In this document: piece by piece, positions 1-12,200 of the stretch | How positions within the stretch are numbered: the first letter of the stretch is position 1 | How the letters are laid out: every line of letters starts with the position of its first letter | Program-made: the position numbers and the translations under genes | DNA from: Membranipora membranacea | Taxonomy: Eukaryota; Bryozoa; Gymnolaemata; Cheilostomatida; Membraniporidae | Direction: 5' to 3' | DNA length: 64,000 nt | NCBI GenBank assembly: GCA_914767715.1 | Contig: OU612075.1 | Span: 6,138,001-6,202,000 of the forward strand | The notes under the pieces: model-generated | What the model saw: only the letters and a program-made list of their open reading frames with translations | Database searches by the model: none | Told to the model about the DNA's origin: nothing

Positions 1-2
1 TT

Positions 3-427
3 AATCAGGGTGGCACAAGAGAGGTTCATAAAGGCTTCAATCAAGGAGTAAGTATCAGTCAGCACAAATTCCAGTGCTTGGCAAAAGGAGAAGCCTTATC
101 TATCAATGTGAATGACCGCATATTGAGATGTTCAGGTGATATAGAAATGATTAACGAGCAATTAGTGAACCTGATCCTTCAAGTTATGTCTATATCATTT
201 TAATAGCAGCATAGATTGATAGCGTTTCAGCAGGATTAGAAAGCCAATCTGACGAGTTTCAATAACCTTTTCATTTCTCTTAGAAATGTCAAACTGATTT
301 TGACGATCAGTTTGGGCAAATTATTTGCTCATCAGGTGACAATGCTGAGATTGAGCCTCATAATGTTAGTTTGAGCTATACAGATTTCAATAAGCACACA
401 TTTGGCCGTGTGGCAGCAGTGGTTTAA
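3..427 (+). CDS. 3' end of an unidentified plus-strand gene (two exons)
   Basis: Two open segments join in phase: 3-182 (60 codons, ending at CAA before a weak GTTATG donor) and 284-427 (48 codons, after the acceptor tttctcttag, ending in TAA at 425-427). The joined tail of about 107 residues has four cysteines spaced in pairs (FQC, LRC, KCQ, IIC) and ends in RVAAVV. I do not recognise the family. The paired cysteines suggest an extracellular protein, but that is inference. The 5' part of the gene lies left of the window. The exon of the PHF21A-like gene nearest this edge lies on the opposite strand only 457 bases away and that gene is unfinished here, so the two genes may overlap or be nested. 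Confidence 0.4.
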
Positions 428-883
428 TGCACTGTCAAACTGAAAGCCAAAGCATTGATTTAGTGTTCACACATATTTATTTATAGTTATCAGACCGGCG
501 TTAAAGCAAGCACAACTCCCAATTACAAATATATTTACCGAGGGTATGACTTAAATTCGTTCAGTGCTTTTTGGTGCCTACCATAAAGTTATAATATATA
601 ATGCAGTATAATTTATAATAGTGAAGTAGGTAGAGTAGAATAATGTATATCTCTATGGCGCCTACTCTCAGAGGCAATGATGGCAAGGACATTATATTTA
701 GTGGCTGCAAAAATATACACATCCTACATCATAATTATGATGATGTCAGGAATATGAACATTGCGCTGTGGCTAGTTACTAGCTTATTAGCTTATTACCT
801 AGCTTACAAGCATTATGGTTACAATGTTACTAGCATCTCACTACCATACAAAGTGTTCAGAGACAGACAAATTAAAATCATAC

Positions 884-3800
884 CTGGTTCTAATTCTGCG
901 TTTCCTCTCACTTTTCTGTTTTTGTAATATACTCAGAGTCTGAGGAGTGACCAAGTCTAGAGCAGCCATAAACTCTATAGATCTCAGTCTATCCGGGTTA
1001 TCATCAGGCTCAGCTGGAGTGTGTTTCTCTATAGCTCTCAAATGAGCCTGCAAATATACAAATTGGATTTGTTTGACAGTCAAGAGAAATGCAAGACTCT
1101 GAGTGAAATACTCATATTGATTCAAAGTTTTGCAATAACATGCATGGGCTTTATCACCGTGCGAGTTTAATTAACAAACAACACAAAACACCAACTTTGA
1201 GTCAGACTACTATGACCCTTATCATTGTGGTGAGACCTCATTCAAGTCAGACCAATTTTCACAAAATAGTCAAATAATGGGAATTGCCTTTCCTTGAAAA
1301 AGTTATGGAAAGGCAACTCCTATTAGATACATGCAAAATACACCGATTCAACTGCGAGATTGTATGTTTCTCAGCTACAGAGCCAAAATTCATTTCTCAA
1401 CAGTGACACTGACTCAAATCAGTATGAACACTCAAGTTGGTTAAAAGTGATAACAATTTGGGCATACTTTTCCGTTGCATAAAGGGTTTTAAAACCCAAA
1501 TCAGCATTTTAATCAGCAATATAATTTATGATGAGTTAGTTAAGGTGGCCAATTTCTGCCCTGGTTTGCTGGTAGTACCATGCCATCATCAACAACAGCG
1601 CAATCACTGGATGGGATACTGTTGATTATTGACTGCCACTTCCAGCAACCCAGCGAAGTTTGACAACTTAAACTAATGCTGTAATGACATGCTGGATTAT
1701 CATGTACTGTGGGGGGAGGGGGGTCTTTCAATCAAAATAAGCTAAAATCACTCTCTGAATGCTCACTCAGTGGGTGTCGTTCCCAACACACTCACTCATT
1801 GATGGAACTATATATCCATTCACAGTGAATGATTGGGACCAATTTGTCTAACTGAAAGACCAAGTGGGCGGTAATATTGAGCAAAGTGATAGTTTGCCAT
1901 CCCTCATTCTAATTGAAACACCCCCAAGATACTCTAACCTAACATCATTACTTACATCCTGCACACTGGAGTAAGTACCTTCCTCCTCTGTGGCTGAAGG
2001 AAATACTGGAGATATAGACACAGGTTTGGTGAGCAGCTGTGGTTTACTACTACTGGCCTTCACAGGTGATCCTTCGACAGAAGTTATATCTATAACTTCT
2101 TTGTCTGTCTCGGCAGTGGCAGCTTCTACTGATTTAGAAGAAGTAACTTAAACAATAAAATCACACGTATCACAACTAAACACGTAGCATGCATTGTATC
2201 AAGGAGTCTTTGATTATATACATCCTTGTTTTCAGATTGACAGACTCCGCCCAGGTTGACAGACTCCGCCCAGGTTGTAGGTAGTCACTCACCTTTGTCA
2301 ACCACATCTCAATCACTGGTTTGGATGTGGTTGAAGATGGAATACCACTACCAGCAACTCGTGCAGAGTTTTAGCATTGAAACTATGTACATCCAAACAA
2401 ATGTCATGGATATTGAAGATGAAATCAATTGATTAGCAGGCTGTAACAATAAGACCTACGCTATCATAATCATGGCAAAAAAAACAAATCAAGATGCAAA
2501 AAACAATGGTTGTCTATACAGGCTTAAAGTCAAATCAGTTCTGGATTCATAAATAGTTCAGCAAAATTTATTGGTATGAGGGAAGCAATTTACTTCCCAT
2601 GAATTACATATGTGTTGTCAAAGGTGTTTAGGTTTAACTTTTTCTTACCAGTCTGCTCTGCTTTTTCACCATCATCTGCTGGAGATTTCACCTTAGTCTC
2701 TCCATTTTCCTTCCCCTGTTCATCGCTTTGAGTGAGCGGTTGAGCATCAGGCTTTGATCCATTGGACGGGACAGCTGCACTGATCCCTGCCTTCTCTAAG
2801 ACGTCCACCTCAGATATATAAGCTGTTGCAGCTTTAGCACCTTCCGATACCTTATCCTTGCTTAGGGGATTTGCCGTTGCAGCATTAGGAACTTTGGATC
2901 CTTGATTTGTAATGATGACCATTTTTTCCACTTTGATGAGAGGTTCCTCAGTCTGTTCTTTGGTCGCAGATGGCTCGTCAGAATCTATCAAAATAATGCA
3001 TTAAGAAATTAAACAACCAATGTCACTATGCAAAAGTTACCTTTCCTTGTAAAAATAATCTCAATGAGAAGGCAACTCAAAAAATGATATTGGTTGGCTC
3101 ATCAAGCAAGTATATCCCACCCTCCCTGGTTTTACCAAGGAGATGGTTGCACGGTCGGTGACGTGCTAACATTTATGTGATGTTTGATGCTGATTTGTAG
3201 TAGTGTTGCAGATGCTGTTTTATGAAACTGAGCACATTTCAACTGTGATTGATCACTACTAGATTTAATAAACAATCTTATTTTGTTTCTTTCTTTCGTA
3301 ACAACACCAAATAAATTTGATTAAATGTCTCTTCAGAATTTGACAAACCTGAGCATATTGTTGTAGGAATTAGCGCGTCCACAGTCAGATCCATGGGTTC
3401 TTCCTTATTCCCTGCCGCAACAGTCGCCTCCTTCTCCACACCGGGCTTAACCTTCTTACTCTCTGGCTCACCGAGGATCTGATTGGTTGAGGTCGGGGCC
3501 GCAGGTGAACCAACCTTTGATTCCTCACTGACTTTTGGAGCGGCGGCAGGTGCTGGACGTTTGGTAGGAGTAGGTACAGGTGCCATGTAGGTACTAGTGG
3601 AGGGTTGACTAGAGTCATCAGTAGTGTCACTCTTTGGTAGCAGTGTCAGAGATTTAATCTTTGTGTGGGCCTGAGGGGGTGACTTGGATCTGTAGGCTAC
3701 TCTTCCTGTGATAAAAGTAAAATAATAATATATATATATATACACACTATTATATTTTATTTGGCAGACAATATCATCCTGGGCGGGTGTTTTCCATAAC

Positions 3801-5954
3801 AAGCCAAAGAAATTACAGCAAAAGTTGGGGGGGGGGGAAATGATAGTGTTTGAAGAATTGATTGGTATGCCATCTTATGATGGCTTCCCAAGAAGACAGA
3901 GGTTAACAGGTTGTAAAATATATGGAATATATTGTCTCAGTGGGTACATCATTTTTAGACAAAAGGGATGTGGCCTTTAATCTCATCAGGTGCATTATCT
4001 TAAGATTTCAGTTAAAATAATTTTAAAAGACATATGATAGACTTTTTCAGCAAAGAAACCAACATTTCAATATAAAATGACCTATAATGCAAATAAAAAT
4101 GAGAAAAAAACGGATGGTTGCCGTGCCAGTCTGAAATTAAGATCCATGACATATAGAGGGTAAAGCAGATTGAGTATATGTTCTTTTTTGGATTTTATCA
4201 CATATCACAGCTGCGTTGCACACAAACGAACTGTGATGCATGTCACTTGAAGTTTATTGATTATTTTGGAAAATCCAGACACTGGAAATTCCAATCATAG
4301 TACATGTAGGCAGATCTTTGCAAATGTTGGTCATTATGCTGTAAAAATTCCTGAGTTTCTAAATGTGATTGTCTTTGCATTCTATAGTTGAACTCAGCAA
4401 TGAAACCATCAAACTCACATTGATAGCCAAATACCCTAGAGGAGAAACTAGTAGCTAAAAGTCTAGTAAAGCTAGTAATTTATTTGACTTAATTTTGGTT
4501 AGCAAACATTTCACTAGCTTCTGCGGAAGTTTATATTGAGGCACGGGGTCGAGTGAGCTAGCCATAAATTTCATGTAGAAGCCTGTGGAAACATTTCCTC
4601 CTGCAAATTCTTTCACCCTCTAGGGTACTTTTCACCCTTTTATTTATATGACATACCTTGTCCAAGTGGCACCACCTTGTTAGGCTGCCTGTGAATGTTT
4701 CTATTGTTGTTTGATATTACAGGGAAGATCTTATGTCTGTTATCTCGGACTAGTTTTTCTCTTACTGCATTCACCAGCTCATTCTGCTCTGCTGTTAGTT
4801 TGGCTATTTTAGCCTAACAGAATAGAGAAAATAGTTAGATTAGACTCATAATACTATTGTAAATACTAACATAATACAGGTCTACACCACAATACCCACA
4901 AAGCTATTGAGCAACACATTGTTACTACAATGTTGTTTAATAGCCAGTTGGGTATCTGGCATTAAGAAAAACTTATCAAATTGAACTGTTCGTTGTGGTT
5001 GAAACAAGACCGCTGAGATGATACGAAGAACTCAAAGCCCGACTAACCTCTAGAACTTTGAGTTCATCTTTGAGTCTCTTACTGGCATCTGTTGGGATGA
5101 AGTTGGAGCCAGATGCTATGATTTTATCTTTGTGCTTCATCACTTGGTAGGAGTGGAGAGATTTTCTTAGCTCTGTCTGTACGCTGAAAAACATAAGTTG
5201 ACAATGATAAGCCCAGTTTGAGAAGCGATCCTTTTGTGAAGTGATCAGATATAAGTTGGGGCTTCATTAAAGAGAGGGTAAACTAGTGCTAAGTATTACT
5301 GATTCTAACACCATGTTGTTCTCCCTATTAAATCAAATTGGACGCTAAAGGGAACTAACCCAAACAAGGAAAACCCAAGTACTACCTAGTACGATTATAT
5401 CTTTAAGTCAACATGAAAATCCTCCTCAGCAATCTCAATTAAGTAGCCATTGGCTCACCTTTGAAGCCTTTCTCTAGCAGATAGCCCAGCAGTAGCAGTC
5501 CCAGAGCTACTTGCTGCTTGGGTAATTGCTGTTATCTTTTCCGTAGTGCTCGAGGCTATTACTGTGAATGTAGTCGGAGGAGCTCGAGCTGCAGTAGCAC
5601 CCCTTAAATCAGCAATATTTTGTGATTGCTTTGTTTTTCCAGACATGTCAGTCAATGTGTAGAACCCATTCTTGAAAGTCCTGTAATCATGTAGAGTGAC
5701 AAATAACAAGCCAGTGAATTCAAGGTATTGTACTGCATAAAATCTCTTGACTAGTTGAGTATTTGTAAAGGATTGGGAAATTTTCAGAGCCGTGTTGGCT
5801 CGGTTGCTACTGTTTAGATAGTACCAAACTTACAGCGTCTGTTTTGGTTGAGTTGTTACCCCATGAGGTATCACTAGCAGGGGAGGCTGGGTGTTTGAGT
5901 TCTTCTGTACTATAGGTTTCAGTATAATAGATTTCGGTTTGTCCATCACTCGAT
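884..5954 (-). CDS. PHF21A/BHC80-like chromatin protein, eight internal exons
   Basis: Eight exons join without a phase break, in transcription order: 5834-5954, 5459-5680, 5048-5183, 4657-4813, 3349-3705, 2649-2984, 1956-2146 and 884-1047 (1684 nt, about 561 codons). Exons 5048-5183 and 4657-4813 encode a coiled coil (RLKDELKVLEAKIAKLTAEQ) that matches the N-terminal coil of vertebrate PHF21A. Exon 884-1047 encodes DDNPDRL, then FMAALDLVTPQTLSILQKQK and SERKRR, matching the conserved block just before the PHD finger of PHF21A. The long middle is low-complexity, rich in Pro, Ser, Thr and Glu, and contains PMDLT, a CtBP-binding-type motif. BHC80 is a subunit of the LSD1-CoREST demethylase complex; the same role here is inferred. 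The PHD finger is not in the window, so later exons must lie beyond the left edge. The first exon was not found with certainty. The coil is preceded by more than 100 residues, unlike the vertebrate protein. Confidence 0.65.
2237..2274. repeat. 19-bp direct repeat, two copies
   Basis: The unit TTGACAGACTCCGCCCAGG occurs twice back to back in an intron of the PHF21A-like gene. No function is visible. Confidence 0.8.
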
Positions 5955-8900
5955 CTATCAACAACAAAATACTAACTTACTATATTCTGTTTAAGGTAAT
6001 GAGAGACACTTCGGGGTGAGATAACTGGGATGGAAGTAAGCAAGCTGCCGAATTATCACATCAAACGCTTACAACTCCTTCCTACTTGTGAGAGGAATAT
6101 CTATAATAAGTAAGTGTAAGTAAAGACTGGATGGTCTTCACATTTAGACACACACACAGACCAATGAACTGAAGACATATATTGCACAGACTAGTAGAAA
6201 GTGACTGACCAAGTCCAAGGAGTAAAAAAAAAGAACTTGGATTGACTGAGGTGAGGGGGAACTACTATTTTGGAGTGGCTTGTTCGGTTAAGTTTCTGGT
6301 CCTAACATTATTATTCATTACTGACTAGTATGGGCACATATAGGGTGTGCTAGCAGTCAATATCAGACAAGATGGGGCTAAAAATATGAAGTTTGCATAA
6401 TAAATTGTTGCCCATGTATGCAGCCATTGAATGACGTCACGCTTTGCAGCACACACTCCTAAACAAACTACCTACTACATTAACATTGCTTGACAATACT
6501 GAGCAGTTGTCCACAGCAAAACAATAGCCATATTTACAATCATGACATAAGGTTCTCAGATATTATCTACACCAGTATTTAGAGCAACTAATATAGAGTT
6601 CTTTTACATGGACAAGAACATATTATGGATAATAGAGTGAGAGAATAAGACAACTACCTGTAGAGAAAATGTAACATGGGCAAGCTGAGTCAAAATTTCT
6701 TGTCTTCTACTGTTATGCGCGCGCAACAGGAAACAGCATGCCAGAGGAACATAACCAGGGTTCATTCACTTTAGCATAATGGAAGTGGGATACGCATAAT
6801 GTAGCCCCCACAACTGTGCATATTGTTTTCAAAACAATTGATGTCTTATACCTGAAGACCTCATTGGTGCAGTCAAACAAATGAAGAGCACCTGCATGAA
6901 TATTTGTATACTTGCAGTGCTTGCAAGTAGTATTACTTCAATAATAGCAGATTATTTGAGTCTAGGAGCTTGCAGCAATTGACCTTTGATTGTCAAATGA
7001 GTGGTTTTTGTAAGGGAGGAGGGTGATTGGCACTGAATGATATGGCATGGCTGGGTCTAGAATCAATGAATGAACTAAACTTTAGTTCATTGCTAGAATC
7101 AAGACAACAGGGTGAAGGATTTTAAATAGTCATATATAATAAATGTATTATATCATCATCATAAATAAAATGGAATAGACTTGTAGTTAGTTAGTATGAA
7201 GAATAGCTAAACAATACAGAGGAGTATGTATATATATATATATATGTGTGTGCCCTGATTGTTTATTTCATATACTTCTAATCTCTTCTCTCCCCACCCC
7301 AGGGACTGGGTCCGAGCCCCCAGGGTTGCAAGCATGTATTTGGTGTATCAAGGAGTAACACCAACAGCCTGTTAACTGGCATGGGTGTACAGTAGGTCCA
7401 TTGAGTGTGACTATCTGATATATGCCTCGGGAAAGTATATTCATGAAAGGCCCTGTGCCCATTGCGTGCTTGCCCTGATCTGACCCGACTAATCGGTAAG
7501 CGCTACACTACAATTGTACCCTTATATGCGTGGCCCCGGCTACCTCCTGTCTGTAACAAGCAAGCATGTAGAAAACTAATCAACTATCACCTGTGTTGTG
7601 AGTACCCTTGGTTGATGCTGTAGAGACATGCCTACCACTGGTCCATGTGTACCTGGTCAACCCGGTAGCTCATTAGGCAAGTGGAAAGTATCGCCGTCAA
7701 ACATACCTTCTGTTCTGTTATGTATCCCACACCTGAGACTTCTTGTGGGTGGATATAAACTTCTGTTGGCTTCACACTGATCATTTGCTTACCTTCCGCG
7801 AGTTCAGTTAATGATCTATTGATCGAGGGTTTGTGGCATTATGTATAGTACGTATATCGAGATATTCTACTGCGGCAATGATTAGTACAGACTGGGAGCT
7901 TTAATGTTACTGGCGTATTGCTAAATTGCACCTAAAACCCACCTTTTAGGCACTGACTTGGCCTTTTTCGCGTATCATTAGAATAAATACCATGTTGGAA
8001 TTTGAAGCTCATCAGAAATAGTTTTTCCTGTAAAAATAGATTCAAAGCAGACCTAAGATTCCGCTGCCCAGAACAAGGCTTAGATCAGAGTAACAATTGA
8101 CGATTAAAATCTGAAAGACCTGTTCCTGTTATGGTACAAAAATTTACTCAAAACACTCAAATAATTGGGTTCCCACAGTCAAGTCTCATCCATCTTTTAC
8201 TATTGTTAAGGCCAAATCGGGTCCCTGTGTCAAGGACATGTTGCCACTGTATTCCAACCAACCTCACCAGGCTGAACTTAAGTGCTAAACAATTTATGAC
8301 AAACCAACCAAATGTCAGCTATACAGATCGTAAGAATTTCAATAATGTATGTGTCTTTGAAATTTGATTAATGTTGTTTAAAATGAGAGGTTCCTATTGC
8401 TTGCCATATTTGACGAATGGTCAGCCAGATTGGGTGCCTTAGGGGGTGAGGCTGCAATTAAGTTTTCATTCAGTTGACATTTAAAATATGCGTAATGTAA
8501 ATTGAATATCTATCATGTCTTGTTGTTTTTTAAATGTTTTGCAGGTCACACATAACTAGGACAGATTTGTACCTGGCTGCAACAAACTGGTTTGAAGAAG
8601 TAGAACAGATCAGCTGAGAGACTTCTTATCCCATTGTTGATTGGCTGAACTGAATCATCTTAACTGATTAGGAATCGTCTTCCACATCATTCGAATATCT
8701 GCCGTCGAAGGAACTGGTTGAGCTTTTACAGGTAACAGTTGATGGCATTCGGTGAAGACAAAATAGATAATAAAATCATCATCTACATGTTTGGCTCCAA
8801 ATCCTACCATTTATCAATCAAAAAGCAGGATAAAAAAATGCTTTCAATTTTAAAAATTGATAAAAGGTTTGTTTTCATGGTGCAATAAATAAAACAGTTT

Positions 8901-9206
8901 ACTATAATGTTGTTATCTCAAAAATCCAATGAATTCCATGAAGCAATGAATTAAAATGTTTAACCCATTTGGCAGATGTTATTGTAACATTTAGTGCAAT
9001 CGGGATAGGTGGAAAGGTAGCCTTGTCACATGCCACTTCTTTTTGTGGCCCTGACAAGGCTAGTGGATAGGTCATTGCCATCTCTGTCACAGTGATACTG
9101 TGTTTCACCATTTGTCATTAATCATCTTTTGTCATTCATAGCTAGGTAACTCACTACATCTAGTGTCATTTTTCTCCGTTATTTGTAGTAGGATTGGTAG
9201 GCCTAT
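5955..9206. other. Upstream region between the PHF21A-like and folate-receptor-like genes
   Basis: Apart from the candidate exon at 7707-7784 and a TA/TG microsatellite near 7226-7252, I see no convincing exon. The two genes diverge from this interval, so promoters for both are expected here, but I cannot point to a TATA box or initiator with confidence. Short open frames at 7268-7462, 8131-8367 and 8902-9111 lack splice context or family features. Confidence 0.4.
7707..7784 (-). CDS. Candidate 5' coding exon of the PHF21A-like gene
   Basis: A 26-codon open segment starts with ATG at 7784 (MISVKPTEVYIHP...) and ends at GAACAGAAG before a consensus GTATGT donor. It lies upstream of the PHF21A-like exons on the same strand. 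It ends in phase 0, whereas the acceptor at 5954 needs a preceding exon ending in phase 1, so at least one more exon would be required. A second consensus donor (GGAAG before GTAAGC) lies nine bases upstream of the ATG and could end a non-coding first exon instead. Confidence 0.25.
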
Positions 9207-12200
9207 ATGATGGAGTCCCTAATACTTTTCGTTGCTGTGGCCGGAGTAGTATACGGGAACAGACTGGAGGACTGGACCACAGTGGGTGACTTTACTGATG
9301 TTTGTATGGACAGTAGCCAACATAAGTCAGCACCTGGACCAGAGGGACAACTCTTCAACTTGGTAAGTATATTTTCTCTACTGATGTTGCTGGCAGAAGC
9401 ATTCTCTTGCTAATGATAATAAAATGCTACTACCATAAACTCGTGCAAGTCTCTAGCACTTAAGCTAAACTTGAACTTTTTGTCTACTAAATCGATCAAT
9501 TCAATGTGCTGTTGCCCTTAGCAAGTTTCGAAAAGTTGAGTCGTTCGAGATAGCTCTTTCCCTCTTCTCATGAAAGATCAGTTGTTGCCTAGTTTGAATG
9601 CTTAAATTTTGTCTGGGATGATGTTGATGGAAGAAGCATTTCTTACTATGTTTCTACTACCGTCAACTCTAGCAACGCTTGAGCACTAAAACTAATGGTT
9701 GCCAAGAAAGGCCATCTTGCCACCCGAAGTACTGCTCGAAACTAGTGACGGTAGTCATGCGGGGTAATTTTCAGGCACAACATTAGAAAATAAAGAAGGA
9801 TTTTGAGGTGCAAAAAGCAAAGGTGGTTTATCTGCACACATTACTGTCATTTATATAGTTTAGAACTGGTTCCGCAGAAAAACCTCCTTCAATCACTGTC
9901 ATTAGCAGTATAGTTGTAGCAATAGGCTGATGTGTAACGTGCCAAAAAACTATCCATAATAAATCAAGAGGCATTGGTATTATTTTTTTTTTCATTATGC
10001 TTAACTTTTGTTTGAAGTCTTTCTAAGTAATATATCAGATTTTTGTTGTTGTAAAATATCAGCAGTCGCCAACACAAGGTTAGCCTTGATGGGCAAGGTG
10101 AGTAAGTAGAAAATTTTGCTCAATGCTTTGATCTGAACTAGAACAGGGAGTTGGATGTTCTCTTACTCCTTGGCTAGACACACAAATGATTTGCTTTAGT
10201 TATTAAGAGCTTATCAACAATATCATTTGCAATATAAACTCAAGCTTATTTATTGTTGTGATACCTTGTTAGATGCTCGATCAAGTTTGATCCAGTTTGC
10301 CTGCATTTGGAGTTGCTTCAATTGATAATCTGCATGCCTTTTTGCCTGCGGCTTATCAGTAGAGGGGAAGCAACTCGAATGCAGCCAAACTGGGTTAAAC
10401 TAGATCCAGTGGGAAACCAAGAGTGGATTTTTTGGAGCACCCACCTTGTCCTTTGGAATAGAAGCAAACTTTGCTCCATAAGCCTGGTTCCCGATTGCAG
10501 CAAAATTGAAATATTTCGGGTCTTGCAACAGTTCAGCTATTCTGAACCACAAAAGTCTTGTAATAACACAATCACCACACGATCTGACACTAACTCACAT
10601 AACTAGGGCTTTTTTGAGATGGGTCATTTTCTAGCTTTCTTGTCACAATATCAAGCTGTCTTTTCATCGTTAAACCTTTCTAACCTAAGATTGGATACTA
10701 TGACACAGAATGTCTCACATATGATATATGAACAGCTGTCAAATCGGTTGGATGTAATCCAAGCTGCAATTACTAAAGGTCAACTCCATACAGCCAGTGA
10801 TCACCTGAGTCTAATATCTCAGGTGTAGATTACTGGTGTCTTTTTTAATCATCGATTATTCCCAAAAACATTATAATGTACCGGAACCCGTTTCAAAGCT
10901 AATGAATTTGTATAACTGGTTAGCTAGATTCAAATCAAATTTAAGCGGTTACTCCCAGCCCTTCTTCCATCACCCCTATCCAAAATCTTGGTCATCTGAG
11001 TTCATTAACCACATTGTAATCCTCCGCCTGCTGTGATAAATCTGGTGATCTTGTGTCATAGAAGATAATAGGCTGTCATTTTATTTGAATTGTACACATC
11101 ATCTCTCAATCATGTATTAAGATAGTGGCTGTAATTGCTCTCTGAAAGTTTTGTCCGGGGACACTACCGAAAACATGCGGCAACTTCAATAATATGCAAT
11201 TGCAATGGATAAAATTCACTTATTGTAACATGTAGATTTTAGTTTAGGCCCCTCCGTGATGAGGTAAATTGTCTTGATTTACCTAGATACGCTTTACATA
11301 TTGTTCCTTTCATAGATTTGGAGTTGTTTTATAGCACTATTATTGTACAGCCATGTTCAACAGTTTTCTGTTAGAACTGGAATTACCAGACCGGCTTTGC
11401 TCACTTGGCTTTGTGTTTACTAAGTTTGAAGTAAACTGGATGATATGGCACTGAGATAAATTAAAATAAACCTTTCATATATTACAATTATTTTATGTTA
11501 ATGATTATATGATACTGCCTATTGCCACCATGGTGATCTAAACTGAATGATATAGCACAAAGATATTTTAAAAACTATTCATGCATTATATTCATCATAT
11601 TATTTTGATAATTACATAATATTTTCTAGTGCACACCATGGAAGGATCACGGCTGTTGTACTGAGAAGGTTTCTCAGGACATCCACACTAACTCTACTTG
11701 GTATAAGATGAGCTGGGATCACTGTGCTCAGCTCTCTACCAGGTGTAGGAGACACTTCCAGAGAGATCTGTGCTTCTATGAGTGCTCGCCTAATGTCGGA
11801 CCATGGCTGGTCAAGGTAATAACCATAGACCAAACTATGTCTATTTCCATGTATGTGGAATTACATCAAATATTATAACCCTACAGTCAGTGGTCCAATT
11901 GGACTTCTTTCTTTGTGTGTGCACTAGCTTTCGGGTTGAAAATGGTTTGAAAAACTTTTGCAATATCCATATCAAATCGATGATTGATGATATGATTCGT
12001 ATCAGGCCAAAAAAAGACATTTTCACACAGCTCTTGCACAGAATCTAGGGAGAAATGTTTTGAAAGGTTCCCCCTCTTTATTTCTTTGTGTATACTCAGT
12101 TCCCACCAGTTCCCACCCGCTTTGACAGCATGGAATATTTTATTGAACTGAGGTTTGTGGTTCGCAAATGCCAGGATACATTTTGTTGTTGGAGTAATCC

